DNA from: Arthrobacter sp. Bi83
GTDB taxonomy: Bacteria; Actinomycetota; Actinomycetes; Actinomycetales; Micrococcaceae
Direction: 5' to 3'
DNA: 64,000 nt
NCBI RefSeq assembly: GCF_918698095.1
Contig: NZ_CAKKLY010000001.1
Location: 1 to 64,000 of the forward strand
Below the pieces are notes generated by a model. The model did not search any database. It saw only the letters and a program-made list of their open reading frames with translations, and was not told the DNA's origin. Made by a program: the position numbers and the translations under genes. Positions within the stretch are counted from its first letter, which is position 1. Each line of letters begins with the position of its first letter. Shown in pieces: positions 7,962-16,889 of the stretch.

Positions 7962-9113
7962 TCAGCTGCTCCGGGTCTCGGCCAGCGACACGACCGCTAC
8001 GGCACTCGTGGTTTCCACACCTAGTTGGTTGATGGCCTTCATCGTGACTTCAGCGCACGCTCCGTGGTCCTCGTCCCGGAACACGCGGGTGACCTCGCCT
8101 CCGATCCACTGGGTGTCACCGAAGACACCTGGCTGCTTGATGCGCACCGAAAGCGACACGAGATCCGCATCGTCCCCCATCCAGTTGGTCACGCAGTGTG
8201 CCATCCACGAGACGCGCTGGTTGCCGTTGTCGTACGCGCCCGGCATGCCGATCGCGTGCGCCATTGCAGCATCCTGGTGCCCCAGGCTCGGAAAGGGCTC
8301 GGAGAGGAAGTGCTCGGGACCGAGGTTCGTCGGTGCACTCGGGTCCCCGTTCCTCACCCTCTCCTGCTGGCGCACGCGGGTCTCCACCCCGCGGTAGCCG
8401 GCGGTACCAATTGCTCCGGCATAGTAGGCGGTCATGGTGATGAGGTCGAGCGGACCCTTGACTACCTGCGGTACAAGGTCGCCGACGGACACCGTCTCCG
8501 CAGAGCGCGTGCGCTGGCCGCGGATCTCCTCAGCCAGGATCGCGGCTCGGATCTGTTCCTTCTCATCATCCGTGTAGACATGGGGGTCGCGCGGTTCGTG
8601 CATCCGCTGGCCCTCGGAACTTCGGGCCACGCAAACGATCGTATTGCGGACGATCCCGACAAGTTCCTCGCCGACGAAGTAATCGGTGCGCCCCACCTGC
8701 TCCACGAGGCGGCCGGAGCGGCGGCCCACGCGTTCACGGACGTCTTCGACGAAAGCCCTGGCGCGGACCCGCTCACCCAGGCGAATCGGCCGGCGCAAGT
8801 CGAGGTCGGCACCGAGGTGGATAGCCTGGATGCCCTCCGACATCCCCATCGCGACTTCGGCGTCACACACGGAGTAGAGGAATGTGGGTGGCGCGATCCG
8901 GGTGCCGTACCGCGTTGTCTGCGCGTACGAATCGGACAGCCACAGAGGGTTCTCGTCACCGATCCCCCAGGCGTAGTGGCGGATGGAGTCGGTGCTGGCT
9001 TCCTCATTCCATTGCACAACAACGGCTGACTTACCGATGAAGCTCTTGATGTAGGAGACGTCTTCATCGGTGATCTGCTTTGCAGGTACGCCAGCCGCAG
9101 TGGCGGTGGTCAT
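7962..9113 (-). CDS. MaoC / FAS1-type dehydratase-domain protein (double hotdog)
   Basis: A 383-residue protein with two hotdog-type halves. The N-terminal half (about 20-170) carries IRHYAWGIGDENPLWL and RYGTRIAPPTFLYSV, typical of the MaoC N-terminal dehydratase family; the C-terminal half has HAIGMPGAYDNGNQRVSW. Such proteins hydrate or dehydrate acyl-CoA thioesters. Its ATG overlaps the stop of the acyl-CoA synthetase (ATGA at 9110-9113), so the two are translationally coupled and a CoA-thioester substrate is likely. Last gene of a three-gene unit divergent from the IclR regulator. Confidence 0.8.
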   Translation of the reverse strand: MTTATAAGVPAKQITDEDVSYIKSFIGKSAVVVQWNEEASTDSIRHYAWGIGDENPLWLSDSYAQTTRYGTRIAPPTFLYSVCDAEVAMGMSEGIQAIHLGADLDLRRPIRLGERVRARAFVEDVRERVGRRSGRLVEQVGRTDYFVGEELVGIVRNTIVCVARSSEGQRMHEPRDPHVYTDDEKEQIRAAILAEEIRGQRTRSAETVSVGDLVPQVVKGPLDLITMTAYYAGAIGTAGYRGVETRVRQQERVRNGDPSAPTNLGPEHFLSEPFPSLGHQDAAMAHAIGMPGAYDNGNQRVSWMAHCVTNWMGDDADLVSLSVRIKQPGVFGDTQWIGGEVTRVFRDEDHGACAEVTMKAINQLGVETTSAVAVVSLAETRSS

Positions 9114-11236
9114 GGTGTTGGTCCTGACGAGGTGGTGTGGACCGATACAACAGCATCCACGACAGTGACGGTTGCTGTTGCCGGGTCCGCGAGGATCGGA
9201 TTGAACTCGAACTCGTGGATGTTCCCCTGCTGCTCCGCCCAGCCAAGAATGTCCATCACTGTAGTGGTGAGCGTGTCGAGGGTCTCCCCGCCGGCCTCCC
9301 CCCGAAGGCTGGTGGCCACGACGCGCGCGTCAGAGATCGCTTGGCGGACTTCCGGCCGGGACACTGGCAGCGGAAGGATGCTGATATCGTCAATCGCCTC
9401 AGTCATCCCGCCTCCCGCGCCAATGACGAGGACTGGACCGAACTCTGGATCGCGGCGGAGCCCTACGAGGACTTCGGTCTTCCCTGGCGCCATCGCCTGG
9501 ACGGAGATCGTCGCGGCCTCCCCCTGGATGGAGGTGAGCTGGGAGGCTGCCGCGCGGGCGCTGTCGGCGTCATTGACGCCGATGAAGACACCTCCGGCGT
9601 CTGCCTTGTGAAGGATCTCGGCATCATCGATTTTGATCGCTACCGGGAAGCCGATCTCCTCGGCAGCCCGGACGACGCCATCGACATCACGGACGGCGCG
9701 GCTTGCCGGTACAGGAACGCCGGACTTGGCCAGGGATTCGGCCACGTCCCGCCACGTCAGATTGTACGTCCCGCCCGTTGTCACCGCCTTCAGCGCCGCC
9801 CCCACCAGATCGCCACGGTTGGCACGGGTGCGTTGGACCTGCGCCCAAGAGGATGCGGCCGCGACGGCATCCAGTGCCCGCCCGGCTGTGGGCAGGGACA
9901 GGACTCCTGCCTTGCGCAGGATTCCGGCCTGGGCCGCGGTGACCCGGTCGTCCTCGGACAGCGGGACCACCATGACACGTATTTCCGCCGGTATGGTCAT
10001 AGCGGCGATACCGGCCGCCAGCTCATCGAAGTCGTGCGCGAGCCGGGTCGCCGTCACGATAACCCACCCGCCCGGCGTCGTGGTGAGAACGCGCTCAACG
10101 ATGCGCAGGTAGTCGCCGGTCGTTGACTGTACTCCGACGTCGATGGGATTGCCGAGGTGATTGCTGCCCACCGCGTCACCTATTGAGTGGAGCGCTTCCG
10201 GTTCAAGATCGCGGAACGCCAGGCCACGGTCGTCGGCCAGGTCGTTCCACAGCCCCACCTGGGCGCCGGAGGTGGTGACGACGGTGAGCTCCTGGTCGCG
10301 GTCCGAGAGCCGCCCGTGGAAGACGTCGAAGGTCTCGGTCAGGTCAAGGAGTTGCTCCGGCGAGGTGCACACCATTCCGAATCGGTGGCGGAGGACGCTT
10401 AAAGCGACGCGGCCGCTGCCTGCAAGTTTGCCGGTATGGGACTGGGCACTCATCGCGCCGCGGGTGGACCGCCCCAGCTTTAGGACGATGACCGGGATGC
10501 CGCGATCCCCCGCAGCGGTTGCAGCGGCCTCAAGATCATCGTTTGCGCTGAAGCTCTCGACGATGCAGGTGAGGACATGCGTGTCCGGATCAGCGCCCAG
10601 CCACTGTGCCCAGTCGGTAAAGCCCGTCGAAATCTCGTTCCCCGAGCTGGCCCAGGCGCTCAATCCGCTGGCACCGCGTGCCGCGAGGGACTGCATGAGC
10701 GCATTTCCCAGTCCACCGCTCTGGCTGAACATCGCCACGTGACCAGTCGGAATCTCGCCGCGTTGCAGAACTGATGAGAAGGTTGCGGTCAGCGACCGGC
10801 CCACGTGCATAAAGCCGATGCAGTTAGGACCGATGAGTCGGGTAGTGCCCTTGGCCAACTCCGCACGGAGCAGCTCATCGCGGTCATACCGGCCGGTTTC
10901 ACCGAAGCCGGCGGCGAACGCTACCGCAAAGGGGACGCCGAGCGCCACGCACTCACGCAGATCCTCGATGACCCTGTCAGCGGGTCCCACGAGGACGGCG
11001 ACGTCGGGCACCTCGGGGAGGTCGGAGAGCGTCTCCACCGTAGGTACACCGAGCACTTCCTTGTGCACACTGCTGACTGCGTAGTACCGCCCCTCAAATC
11101 CGAGGCGGGAGAGGTAATCAAGCGTCCGGCCCGAGGTCTTCCACGGGTCCCGCGAGGGGCCAACCACGGCCACGCTCTCTGCTTTCAACGGGTTATCGAT
11201 GCGCACGGGGCTTAGAACAGCCTTGCTATCCAACAT
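9110..11236 (-). CDS. ADP-forming acyl-CoA synthetase
   Basis: A 708-residue fused NDP-forming acyl-CoA synthetase, making acyl-CoA from an acid, ATP and CoA. Domain order: CoA-binding (SVAVVGPSRDP to about 135), succinyl-CoA-ligase-like flavodoxin domain with the phospho-His loop SAQSHTGKLAGSGRVAL (about 270), then an ATP-grasp domain from about 490 with FPVAIKIDDAEILHKADAGG. Length and order are normal for the fused type. It abuts the VOC gene and overlaps the MaoC-like gene by 4 bases, so it probably activates the acid released by ring opening. Confidence 0.88.
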   Translation of the reverse strand: MLDSKAVLSPVRIDNPLKAESVAVVGPSRDPWKTSGRTLDYLSRLGFEGRYYAVSSVHKEVLGVPTVETLSDLPEVPDVAVLVGPADRVIEDLRECVALGVPFAVAFAAGFGETGRYDRDELLRAELAKGTTRLIGPNCIGFMHVGRSLTATFSSVLQRGEIPTGHVAMFSQSGGLGNALMQSLAARGASGLSAWASSGNEISTGFTDWAQWLGADPDTHVLTCIVESFSANDDLEAAATAAGDRGIPVIVLKLGRSTRGAMSAQSHTGKLAGSGRVALSVLRHRFGMVCTSPEQLLDLTETFDVFHGRLSDRDQELTVVTTSGAQVGLWNDLADDRGLAFRDLEPEALHSIGDAVGSNHLGNPIDVGVQSTTGDYLRIVERVLTTTPGGWVIVTATRLAHDFDELAAGIAAMTIPAEIRVMVVPLSEDDRVTAAQAGILRKAGVLSLPTAGRALDAVAAASSWAQVQRTRANRGDLVGAALKAVTTGGTYNLTWRDVAESLAKSGVPVPASRAVRDVDGVVRAAEEIGFPVAIKIDDAEILHKADAGGVFIGVNDADSARAAASQLTSIQGEAATISVQAMAPGKTEVLVGLRRDPEFGPVLVIGAGGGMTEAIDDISILPLPVSRPEVRQAISDARVVATSLRGEAGGETLDTLTTTVMDILGWAEQQGNIHEFEFNPILADPATATVTVVDAVVSVHTTSSGPTP

Positions 11237-11833
11237 TTACATTCCTCCAGTCCGTCGCACGGTCGCCGGCCTTCGAATAGCCGGAATTTCTATTGCCTCG
11301 ACCACCACGCCGAGATCACGGTCGGTGTCAAAGTAGGCGAATCCGCCGTCGCCGCCCTGGCCATAACCGCGCGCGGTTTGGGTGACCCGGTATCCGGCAT
11401 CCTCCATAAGCCTGATCGCCGCATCCAGGTTGTCCACGAATACACCCAGGTGGTGGAGGCCGCTGCGGCCCTGCTCAGTGAACTCGTGGTAGATGCTTGG
11501 GCCGGCCAAAGGCTGGATGAGTTCGATCTGGGGATTGGAACCGCCCATGGCAAGGCGCATCGCGAAAGCGCCTTCCTCGGCGCCGAAACGCGACCAGGGC
11601 ATGAACTCCTGGTCGTAGTGGTAACAATTCCACTCTTCGATGCCGAAGGCGCGTCCGTACAGATCGATGGCCTCGTCCAGGTCCGGCACGAGGATTCCCA
11701 CCTGCCCCACGCTTCCGATCGGAACAGGACCTGCGGAATGGGCCTCCGGCAGGTCTCCAAAGTCCTTGGCCGCACGGGGCGTGGCACCGTTGCCAGTATC
11801 CCTGAACTCTCTCTGTGTGATAGTTGCTTTCAT
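11237..11833 (-). CDS. VOC-family (glyoxalase/epimerase-like) protein
   Basis: A 198-residue vicinal-oxygen-chelate protein with two beta-alpha-beta-beta-beta modules. SVGQVGILVPDLDEAIDLYG begins the first, and SGLHHLGVFVDNLDAAIRLME the second; PQIELIQP and VVVEAIEIP supply the expected metal-binding Glu residues. The layout resembles methylmalonyl-CoA epimerase. As the first gene of the unit with the acyl-CoA synthetase and dehydratase, an epimerase or isomerase on a CoA ester or hydroxy acid is a reasonable guess. It starts 119 nt from the divergent IclR gene. Confidence 0.8.
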   Translation of the reverse strand: MKATITQREFRDTGNGATPRAAKDFGDLPEAHSAGPVPIGSVGQVGILVPDLDEAIDLYGRAFGIEEWNCYHYDQEFMPWSRFGAEEGAFAMRLAMGGSNPQIELIQPLAGPSIYHEFTEQGRSGLHHLGVFVDNLDAAIRLMEDAGYRVTQTARGYGQGGDGGFAYFDTDRDLGVVVEAIEIPAIRRPATVRRTGGM

Positions 11834-11952
11834 AATGTAATAACTACGCTACCCTTCTGGCTGCTGTCAACGGATGAAGTGTTGCCCCTGCGCCCAGGGA
11901 CCCTTTCCGTGGTTTTGTGGCCCTTCTTTCGCCATGTGCGTATGATTTCCGC

Positions 11953-12774
11953 ATGGCAAGTACAACTAAGACAGCCGTTAAACCGTCCATCGACACGGAA
12001 GCACCGAAGGACTTGGTCCAGTCGGTTGCCCGTGCGCTCAACATCGTTGATGTCGTTGCGGCGTCGAAGGAGCCAATGCGGGCTCAATCCATCGCGAGCG
12101 CAGTAAACCTGCACATTGCGACGACGTCGCATTTGCTGGCGACACTTGTACATGCCGGTTACCTGGAACGTAACGAGCGCACCTACAAACTCGCTGCCGG
12201 GAAAATCCTGGATCTGAGTTCGCGGGTGGAAGAAGACTGGCGCCCCTCGCCCCTGGCACTGAGTCTCTTGAAGATGGTGGTTGAGGCTACTGGCGAAAGC
12301 GCCTATTTGTCCGCGTGGCAGGGAGGCACGGTCACCGTAGTTGCCGTGGAGGAAGGCAGCCGCGCCGTCAGGGTGGCGGACCTGCGGGTCGGTGTTTCCG
12401 GCGACATTCATGCACGCGCCTCCGGGAAGGCCCTCCTCGCCTTCGGTCCGGAATCACAACTGGAACGGGTCCGCTCCGTCGATGGTGAACTCACCAGACG
12501 AACCGAGCACACGATCGCCACCCTTCCTGAGTTTTTGGCCGACCTCGAGTTAACCAGGTCACGTGGTTACGCACTGGACCACCAGGAATACGTCCTGGGC
12601 GTCTGCGGCATGGCAGTTCCAATCTTTGAAGGATCACAGCGCCCCCGCACCGCCTTGTCTATTACGGTTCCGCTTCATCGCTTTACCAACGAGCAACACT
12701 TCCAGCAATGCCTCGATGCCCTGATGGAAGCCCGCCGTCTGGACGACGAAGAAGGCGACTCAACCCAGCCGTAG
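11953..12774 (+). CDS. IclR-family transcriptional regulator
   Basis: A 273-residue IclR regulator. Winged helix at about 20-85 (SVARALNIVDVVAASKEPMR, then HIATTSHLLATLVHAGYLE), effector domain with VSGDIHARASGKALLAFGPE and a C-terminal ALSITVPLHRFT. I used ATG 11953 (MASTTKTA) rather than 11917 as it starts the conserved part. It is divergent from the VOC / acyl-CoA synthetase / dehydratase unit, its probable target. The gap contains AATGTAAT beside a CTACGCTAC element, and similar sequence recurs before the gene at 16890. Its 3' end overlaps the convergent hydrolase by 15 bases. Confidence 0.88.
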   Translation: MASTTKTAVKPSIDTEAPKDLVQSVARALNIVDVVAASKEPMRAQSIASAVNLHIATTSHLLATLVHAGYLERNERTYKLAAGKILDLSSRVEEDWRPSPLALSLLKMVVEATGESAYLSAWQGGTVTVVAVEEGSRAVRVADLRVGVSGDIHARASGKALLAFGPESQLERVRSVDGELTRRTEHTIATLPEFLADLELTRSRGYALDHQEYVLGVCGMAVPIFEGSQRPRTALSITVPLHRFTNEQHFQQCLDALMEARRLDDEEGDSTQP

Positions 12775-14322
12775 AACGTCAAGTTCCAGCACAGGCCCCT
12801 CGTCCGCACAAACGTTCAAGGATGTCCGGGGCCCGTCCTCCAAGCGGGGGAAATCCGACGTGGCAACATAGGCGCACAAACGCATGCCTTTCGCCACCCG
12901 GACCGCAGTGGAACCAAGATCCACGCTGATTGACTCCGCGTTTCCAGCGCCCGTCCTGCTGTACGACGATCCCTCGCACAGCAACTCAGGGGCACCTGTA
13001 CTGTCAAGCGTTGCCAGCTTGACGACGACCGGTGTGGGGCCAGCTGCGGTCACCTTGAGCCGGCACGTGACAGTGCCCAGGATTTCGATATCGTCATCCA
13101 ATGGCTCCGAAACGAAGGCGTGCACGTCATTACGGGCATGCAATGCCTCCAACAAGCGCGGGCCCGAGTTGGCACCCACTTTGTAGCCGGGGAAGAATGT
13201 CCGCCCGCCGATCGTCGGGACGGGGGAATCCAATAACGACGCCGTCCGGGCAGCCATGCTGGGTGTGGGGTGCTCGATGGTGCTGGGGTGTAGTCGAAGG
13301 TGCACCCGCTCGGCGCTTTCAGGTGGCCAGCTTGAAAAGCCTCGCCATTCATCAGCCCCCATGGCGAACACCCTTACGGGATACTCCGATTGGTTGAGGC
13401 CATCACGCACTTCCTCCAGCCAACCGAGTTGGAGCGCCGTCGGGTCGAGGCTGTCGAAGGAGGATGCCGGACCGAAGAAGCGGGTCGGGAACCAGCCGCC
13501 CATGAGTCCATGCGCCCACGGCCCAACCAACAGGCGATCGTGGGGATTTTGTGTCCCGGCGGCCTTCCGGCGGACAAAACTGGCTACCGTTCCTCGAAGG
13601 AAGATGTCGAACCATCCTCCGATGACTAAGGCGGGGACGGCAACGCGCCCGGCCAGCTCGGGATCCACCAGGGAACGGCTTCTATCCCGCCAGTCCTGCA
13701 GATAGGGCGCGAATTCCCCGGCTTCCTCGACCAGCTGGTGGAAGGTGCGGATGCGCCCCTCTGCGACGTTCCGCTCCAGGGCTGCGATCCGCGGTCGGCT
13801 TTCCTCGTCCATTCCGCTGCTGGCCAGGAGAATCGATACCCAGTGTGCAAGGAATCCCAGCACCACGTTGTCGTCCTCATAAAGCCAGCCGGAATGGACG
13901 TCGTCGGCGGTCACAGCGGGAACGATACCAATGAGGCCTTCAGGATTCCTCGCTGCCGCCAGCCATTGGCTGATCCCTACGTACGAGCCTCCTGCCATAC
14001 CCACGTTGCCGTCCGACCAGGGCTGTTCGCGCACCCACTGGATAGTGTCAACACCATCATCGGCTTCATTCACAAAAGGTACGAACTGGCCCTCGCTTCG
14101 GAACCGGCCCCGTACGTCCTGAACCACCACCACCCATCCGCATTCCACGGCGCGCAGGACATTAATCCACGTGTTGGCATGCGCTGGGTCATCTTTGCAA
14201 TAAGGCGTCCGTATCAGCACTGTGGAGCGGGGTTCCCCCTCACTTGGCCGATACACATCTCCGGAGAGAGTAACGCCGTCGCGCATTGCGATAGGGACGT
14301 GCTTTTCAACTATGAGGTTCAT
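12760..14322 (-). CDS. CocE/NonD-family serine hydrolase (X-Pro dipeptidyl-peptidase-like)
   Basis: A 520-residue hydrolase of the CocE/NonD family, which cleaves acyl esters or N-terminal X-Pro amides. Nucleophile in AGGSYVGISQW, Asp in IGGWFDIFLRG and His in VGPWAHGLMGGW form the triad of an alpha/beta hydrolase; the C-terminal 200 residues are the jelly-roll cap of the family (CLKV-type TCRLKVTAAGPTPVVVKL). Start ATG 14322 (MNLIVEKHVPIAMRDG) was chosen because the longer frame overlaps the gene at 14363. It lies 40 nt after the M24 protein and probably shares module D. An esterase acting on the Baeyer-Villiger product is one possible role. Confidence 0.85.
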   Translation of the reverse strand: MNLIVEKHVPIAMRDGVTLSGDVYRPSEGEPRSTVLIRTPYCKDDPAHANTWINVLRAVECGWVVVVQDVRGRFRSEGQFVPFVNEADDGVDTIQWVREQPWSDGNVGMAGGSYVGISQWLAAARNPEGLIGIVPAVTADDVHSGWLYEDDNVVLGFLAHWVSILLASSGMDEESRPRIAALERNVAEGRIRTFHQLVEEAGEFAPYLQDWRDRSRSLVDPELAGRVAVPALVIGGWFDIFLRGTVASFVRRKAAGTQNPHDRLLVGPWAHGLMGGWFPTRFFGPASSFDSLDPTALQLGWLEEVRDGLNQSEYPVRVFAMGADEWRGFSSWPPESAERVHLRLHPSTIEHPTPSMAARTASLLDSPVPTIGGRTFFPGYKVGANSGPRLLEALHARNDVHAFVSEPLDDDIEILGTVTCRLKVTAAGPTPVVVKLATLDSTGAPELLCEGSSYSRTGAGNAESISVDLGSTAVRVAKGMRLCAYVATSDFPRLEDGPRTSLNVCADEGPVLELDVLRLG

Positions 14323-14362
14323 GGCAACCTTCGCTGTGTTGCTTTCGCATCGGCTGGGATGC

Positions 14363-15619
14363 TCACCCGGCGGTTTGGACCATGTCGAGACGCGGGTAGT
14401 GGTCAAGCAGTTCCGCACCATTGGCCGTGACGACAACGAGGTTCTCGAGACGTACACCTCCGACCCGGTGCTCCCCTTCGATCCCTTCGATGGCAATGAC
14501 CATGCCTTCTTTGATCTCCTCAGGATGATCAAGCGACCACGAGCGCGTGATAGTCGGAGGGTTGTAGTGGATTGCCCGCGATCCTGCGTTAACGAGTCCG
14601 ATTCCGTGCCCGAGTTCGATGCTGAAGCATTCCGCCTCGGACGGAAAACCGAGGTCTTCCGCGGGTGCAAGTACGGCGGCCACGTCAGCTGTGCTGGCGC
14701 CTGGTTTCATGAGCGACATCGCCAGATCCAGACGGTCCGTCAGCTTCGTATAGGACGAGCGCTCGGCTGAGGTGGGAGCGCGGCCGACGACGTACTGGCG
14801 GTAGAGGCACGCGGTGTACCCCATGTAGGAAGTTCCGCAGGTGAGCAAGTACGCGAGATCACCGTGCTCAACGATCCGGTCTCCCCCGCTGATCCCCCGG
14901 GGGAATGACAGCGGTCCGGAGAGCAGGCGGGCAGCTCCCACTTCCGCGCCGGCATCTTCAATGGCGCGACGGGCCATCAAAGCAATCTGGGCCTGCTTGG
15001 TTCCGGGCCGCAGTGCGGCCCGCGTCGCCTCGAACCCGGCAGTGCTCAAGCTCGCCGCCATCGAGATACAGGAGATTTCATCTGCGGTCTTGATCGTTGA
15101 GCATTCGAGCAACAGCGGGAGCCCCGGGATCGTCTCGATTCCGGCATCGGCCAGCGCATTCATACCTGGCTCATCGATTTCGCTGACTGCCAGCTGCTCG
15201 CCCGCGAGGGACCGTGCGGCAAGCTCATCGCGAATCTGTGCTGCGAAAACGGCCGACAGTTCGGCAATGGCAGAACTGGGCGCCACACCGCCAAGCCAGG
15301 AGATGGCTGGGCGCCAGTGCTTGATCCAGGGAGCCTGGTCGGGCATTTGCTGCAGGGATCCCGCCGGCGCGAAAACAATTGGTTCGTCATCTGCGAAGAA
15401 CAGTGCGTAGCCGACCTGGAGCGAGAATTCCCCCCACCAAAAACCCGTCAGATAACGCACGTTGTCCGCGCCGGTGAGCAGCAGCGCCGGTATACCCTTC
15501 GAACGCATCAGTGCCCGCATACGGTCAGCGCGTTCGCGGCGCATCCGGTCCAGATCAACGCCTACGTGCAGTTCTGTACGCGCCGGTCCGAAGTGCAATT
15601 TCTGGTGGTTTTCGGGCAT
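14363..15619 (-). CDS. M24-family (creatinase/aminopeptidase P fold) protein
   Basis: A 418-residue protein with a creatinase-like N-domain and a pita-bread M24 domain. The His motif ELGHGIGL, a Glu in VIAIEGIEG and a Glu in VRLENLVVV are kept, but the segment where the two metal-binding Asp residues normally occur reads LAYLLTCGTSYMGYTACLY, with neither Asp. It may therefore be a non-metal hydrolase like creatinase, or another amidino or C-N hydrolase rather than a peptidase. First gene after module D, 127 nt beyond the degraded leader start. Confidence 0.8.
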   Translation of the reverse strand: MPENHQKLHFGPARTELHVGVDLDRMRRERADRMRALMRSKGIPALLLTGADNVRYLTGFWWGEFSLQVGYALFFADDEPIVFAPAGSLQQMPDQAPWIKHWRPAISWLGGVAPSSAIAELSAVFAAQIRDELAARSLAGEQLAVSEIDEPGMNALADAGIETIPGLPLLLECSTIKTADEISCISMAASLSTAGFEATRAALRPGTKQAQIALMARRAIEDAGAEVGAARLLSGPLSFPRGISGGDRIVEHGDLAYLLTCGTSYMGYTACLYRQYVVGRAPTSAERSSYTKLTDRLDLAMSLMKPGASTADVAAVLAPAEDLGFPSEAECFSIELGHGIGLVNAGSRAIHYNPPTITRSWSLDHPEEIKEGMVIAIEGIEGEHRVGGVRLENLVVVTANGAELLDHYPRLDMVQTAG

Positions 15620-15800
15620 CGTAGCCTTGGCCTTTCATGTTTTGTACTGATCGGTGGTCCGCGGCCGAGGTTTGGCTCCGTCCGCGGCGATGCGGTCGGT
15701 CCTTCCGTGAGCCACGAGCATTCCGCAAATGTTGGGGAAGGCCCACCGAATGTTCGTTGATGTCAGTAATTCGGCAGCTCGGCCGACCTTTGTTCTGAGA

Positions 15801-15869
15801 TAACGCTATGAGCCGCCGGATGTTGAGCGGCACGGAATAGAACGCCAATGACGTAGGAAGCCACGCCAG
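15801..15869 (-). promoter_or_regulatory. Shared promoter module, copy D
   Basis: AACGCTA starts at 15802, CGCCAA at 15843 (+41) and CGCCAG at 15864 (+62); GTGCCGC occupies the -35 position. A GTG lies 56 nt from the -10-like element (15746), as in copies B and C, but here its RBS has decayed and its frame overlaps the M24 gene out of phase. It drives the M24 and CocE-type genes. Confidence 0.78.
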
Positions 15870-15886
15870 ACTTCCAGATTTCATAT

Positions 15887-16714
15887 TCAGTCGCTGTGAT
15901 TGCCTTGTGCAGCAACGACCCAGGCCGGGTCGCGCCGTTCCACGAAAGCCAGGGCACCCTCTCGCGCTTCTGGTCCACTTCGCAGGGGAGCAACGATTTC
16001 TTCCTGGGCAGCGAACCGCGCCTCCGCCGCCGCATACCGCGACTCCGTAATGATGCGCTTGGCAGTCTTCATTGCAACGGGACCATTGAGCTGGATTTTG
16101 TCGGCGAGTTCGAGCGCCGTATCGAGCGCTTCGCCCGGGTCCGTCAGCCTGTTGATGAGACCGAGTTCGGCGAGGCGTGCCGCAGTGATTGGCTCCCCCA
16201 GCAGTGCCAGTTCCATCGCGATGTGATAAGGCATACGGTCCGGCAGGCGGAGCAGTCCGCCACCGGCGGCGATAAGTCCGCGCTTCACCTCGGGCAGGGC
16301 AAACGACGCCGTTGAGCTGGCCACGATCAAATCGCATGCAAGGGCAAGCTCGAATCCCCCTGCATACGCGTAGCCTTCGACGGCGGCAATGACAGGTTTC
16401 ACCGGCGGCCGGCGGGTGATGCCGGCGAAGCCACGTCCCTCAAGCACCGGGACATCCCCCGCTGCAACCGATACGAGGTCAGCGCCCGCCGAGAAATATC
16501 CGCCTGCACCGGTGAGGATGGCGACACTTGCAGAATCATCGGCATCAAACTCATCGAACGCAGCCGCAAGCGCCAGGGCAGTGGGCCGGTCAATCGCATT
16601 CCGCTTGTGCGGACGGGTAATCGTTATGACGCGAACTCCTCCGGAGTTGCTGACCTGAACGCTTGGCTCACTGACGTTGGTGCTTACTGCCTCTTGGGGC
16701 TTGGTCTGTTGCAT
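15887..16714 (-). CDS. Enoyl-CoA hydratase/isomerase (crotonase)
   Basis: A 275-residue crotonase that would hydrate an enoyl-CoA. The oxyanion-hole region FSAGADLVSV, and both acid/base Glu positions, EGYAYAGGFELALACDL and FALPEVKRGLIAAGGG, are present, which supports true hydratase chemistry. ATG 16714 is preferred over 16720 since AAAGG directly abuts the latter. It is divergent from the PEP-mutase-like gene at 16890; the shared 175-nt gap holds a perfect palindrome at 16815. Confidence 0.85.
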   Translation of the reverse strand: MQQTKPQEAVSTNVSEPSVQVSNSGGVRVITITRPHKRNAIDRPTALALAAAFDEFDADDSASVAILTGAGGYFSAGADLVSVAAGDVPVLEGRGFAGITRRPPVKPVIAAVEGYAYAGGFELALACDLIVASSTASFALPEVKRGLIAAGGGLLRLPDRMPYHIAMELALLGEPITAARLAELGLINRLTDPGEALDTALELADKIQLNGPVAMKTAKRIITESRYAAAEARFAAQEEIVAPLRSGPEAREGALAFVERRDPAWVVAAQGNHSD

Positions 16715-16814
16715 GGTCATCCTTTAGGTCGTACTGATGAGGAGAGAGCAACAAGGTGCTGACTCCTTTGTCTGCGCTTTTTCAAATGGTGAATGTAATT
16801 AGCGTGATACGATA

Positions 16815-16827
16815 GTAGCACTGCTAC
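16815..16827. promoter_or_regulatory. Palindromic candidate operator
   Basis: GTAGCA-C-TGCTAC is a perfect inverted repeat in the divergent gap between the crotonase and PEP-mutase-like genes. The neighbouring AATGTAAT also occurs before the VOC gene near 11834, next to CTACGCTAC, so the IclR regulator at 11953 may bind both regions. Confidence 0.5.
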
Positions 16828-16889
16828 GTTCCGCGAAAACTCTTTCCCGTCGTAGCCATAAACTCCGACGAAAAGAAGGGAAAAAGCCC

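Noticed and set aside
15555..16337. Long minus-strand frame of 260 codons through modules and the crotonase gene
   Set aside because: It runs in another frame of the well-supported crotonase gene, has Arg- and Gly-rich shadow composition and no family features.
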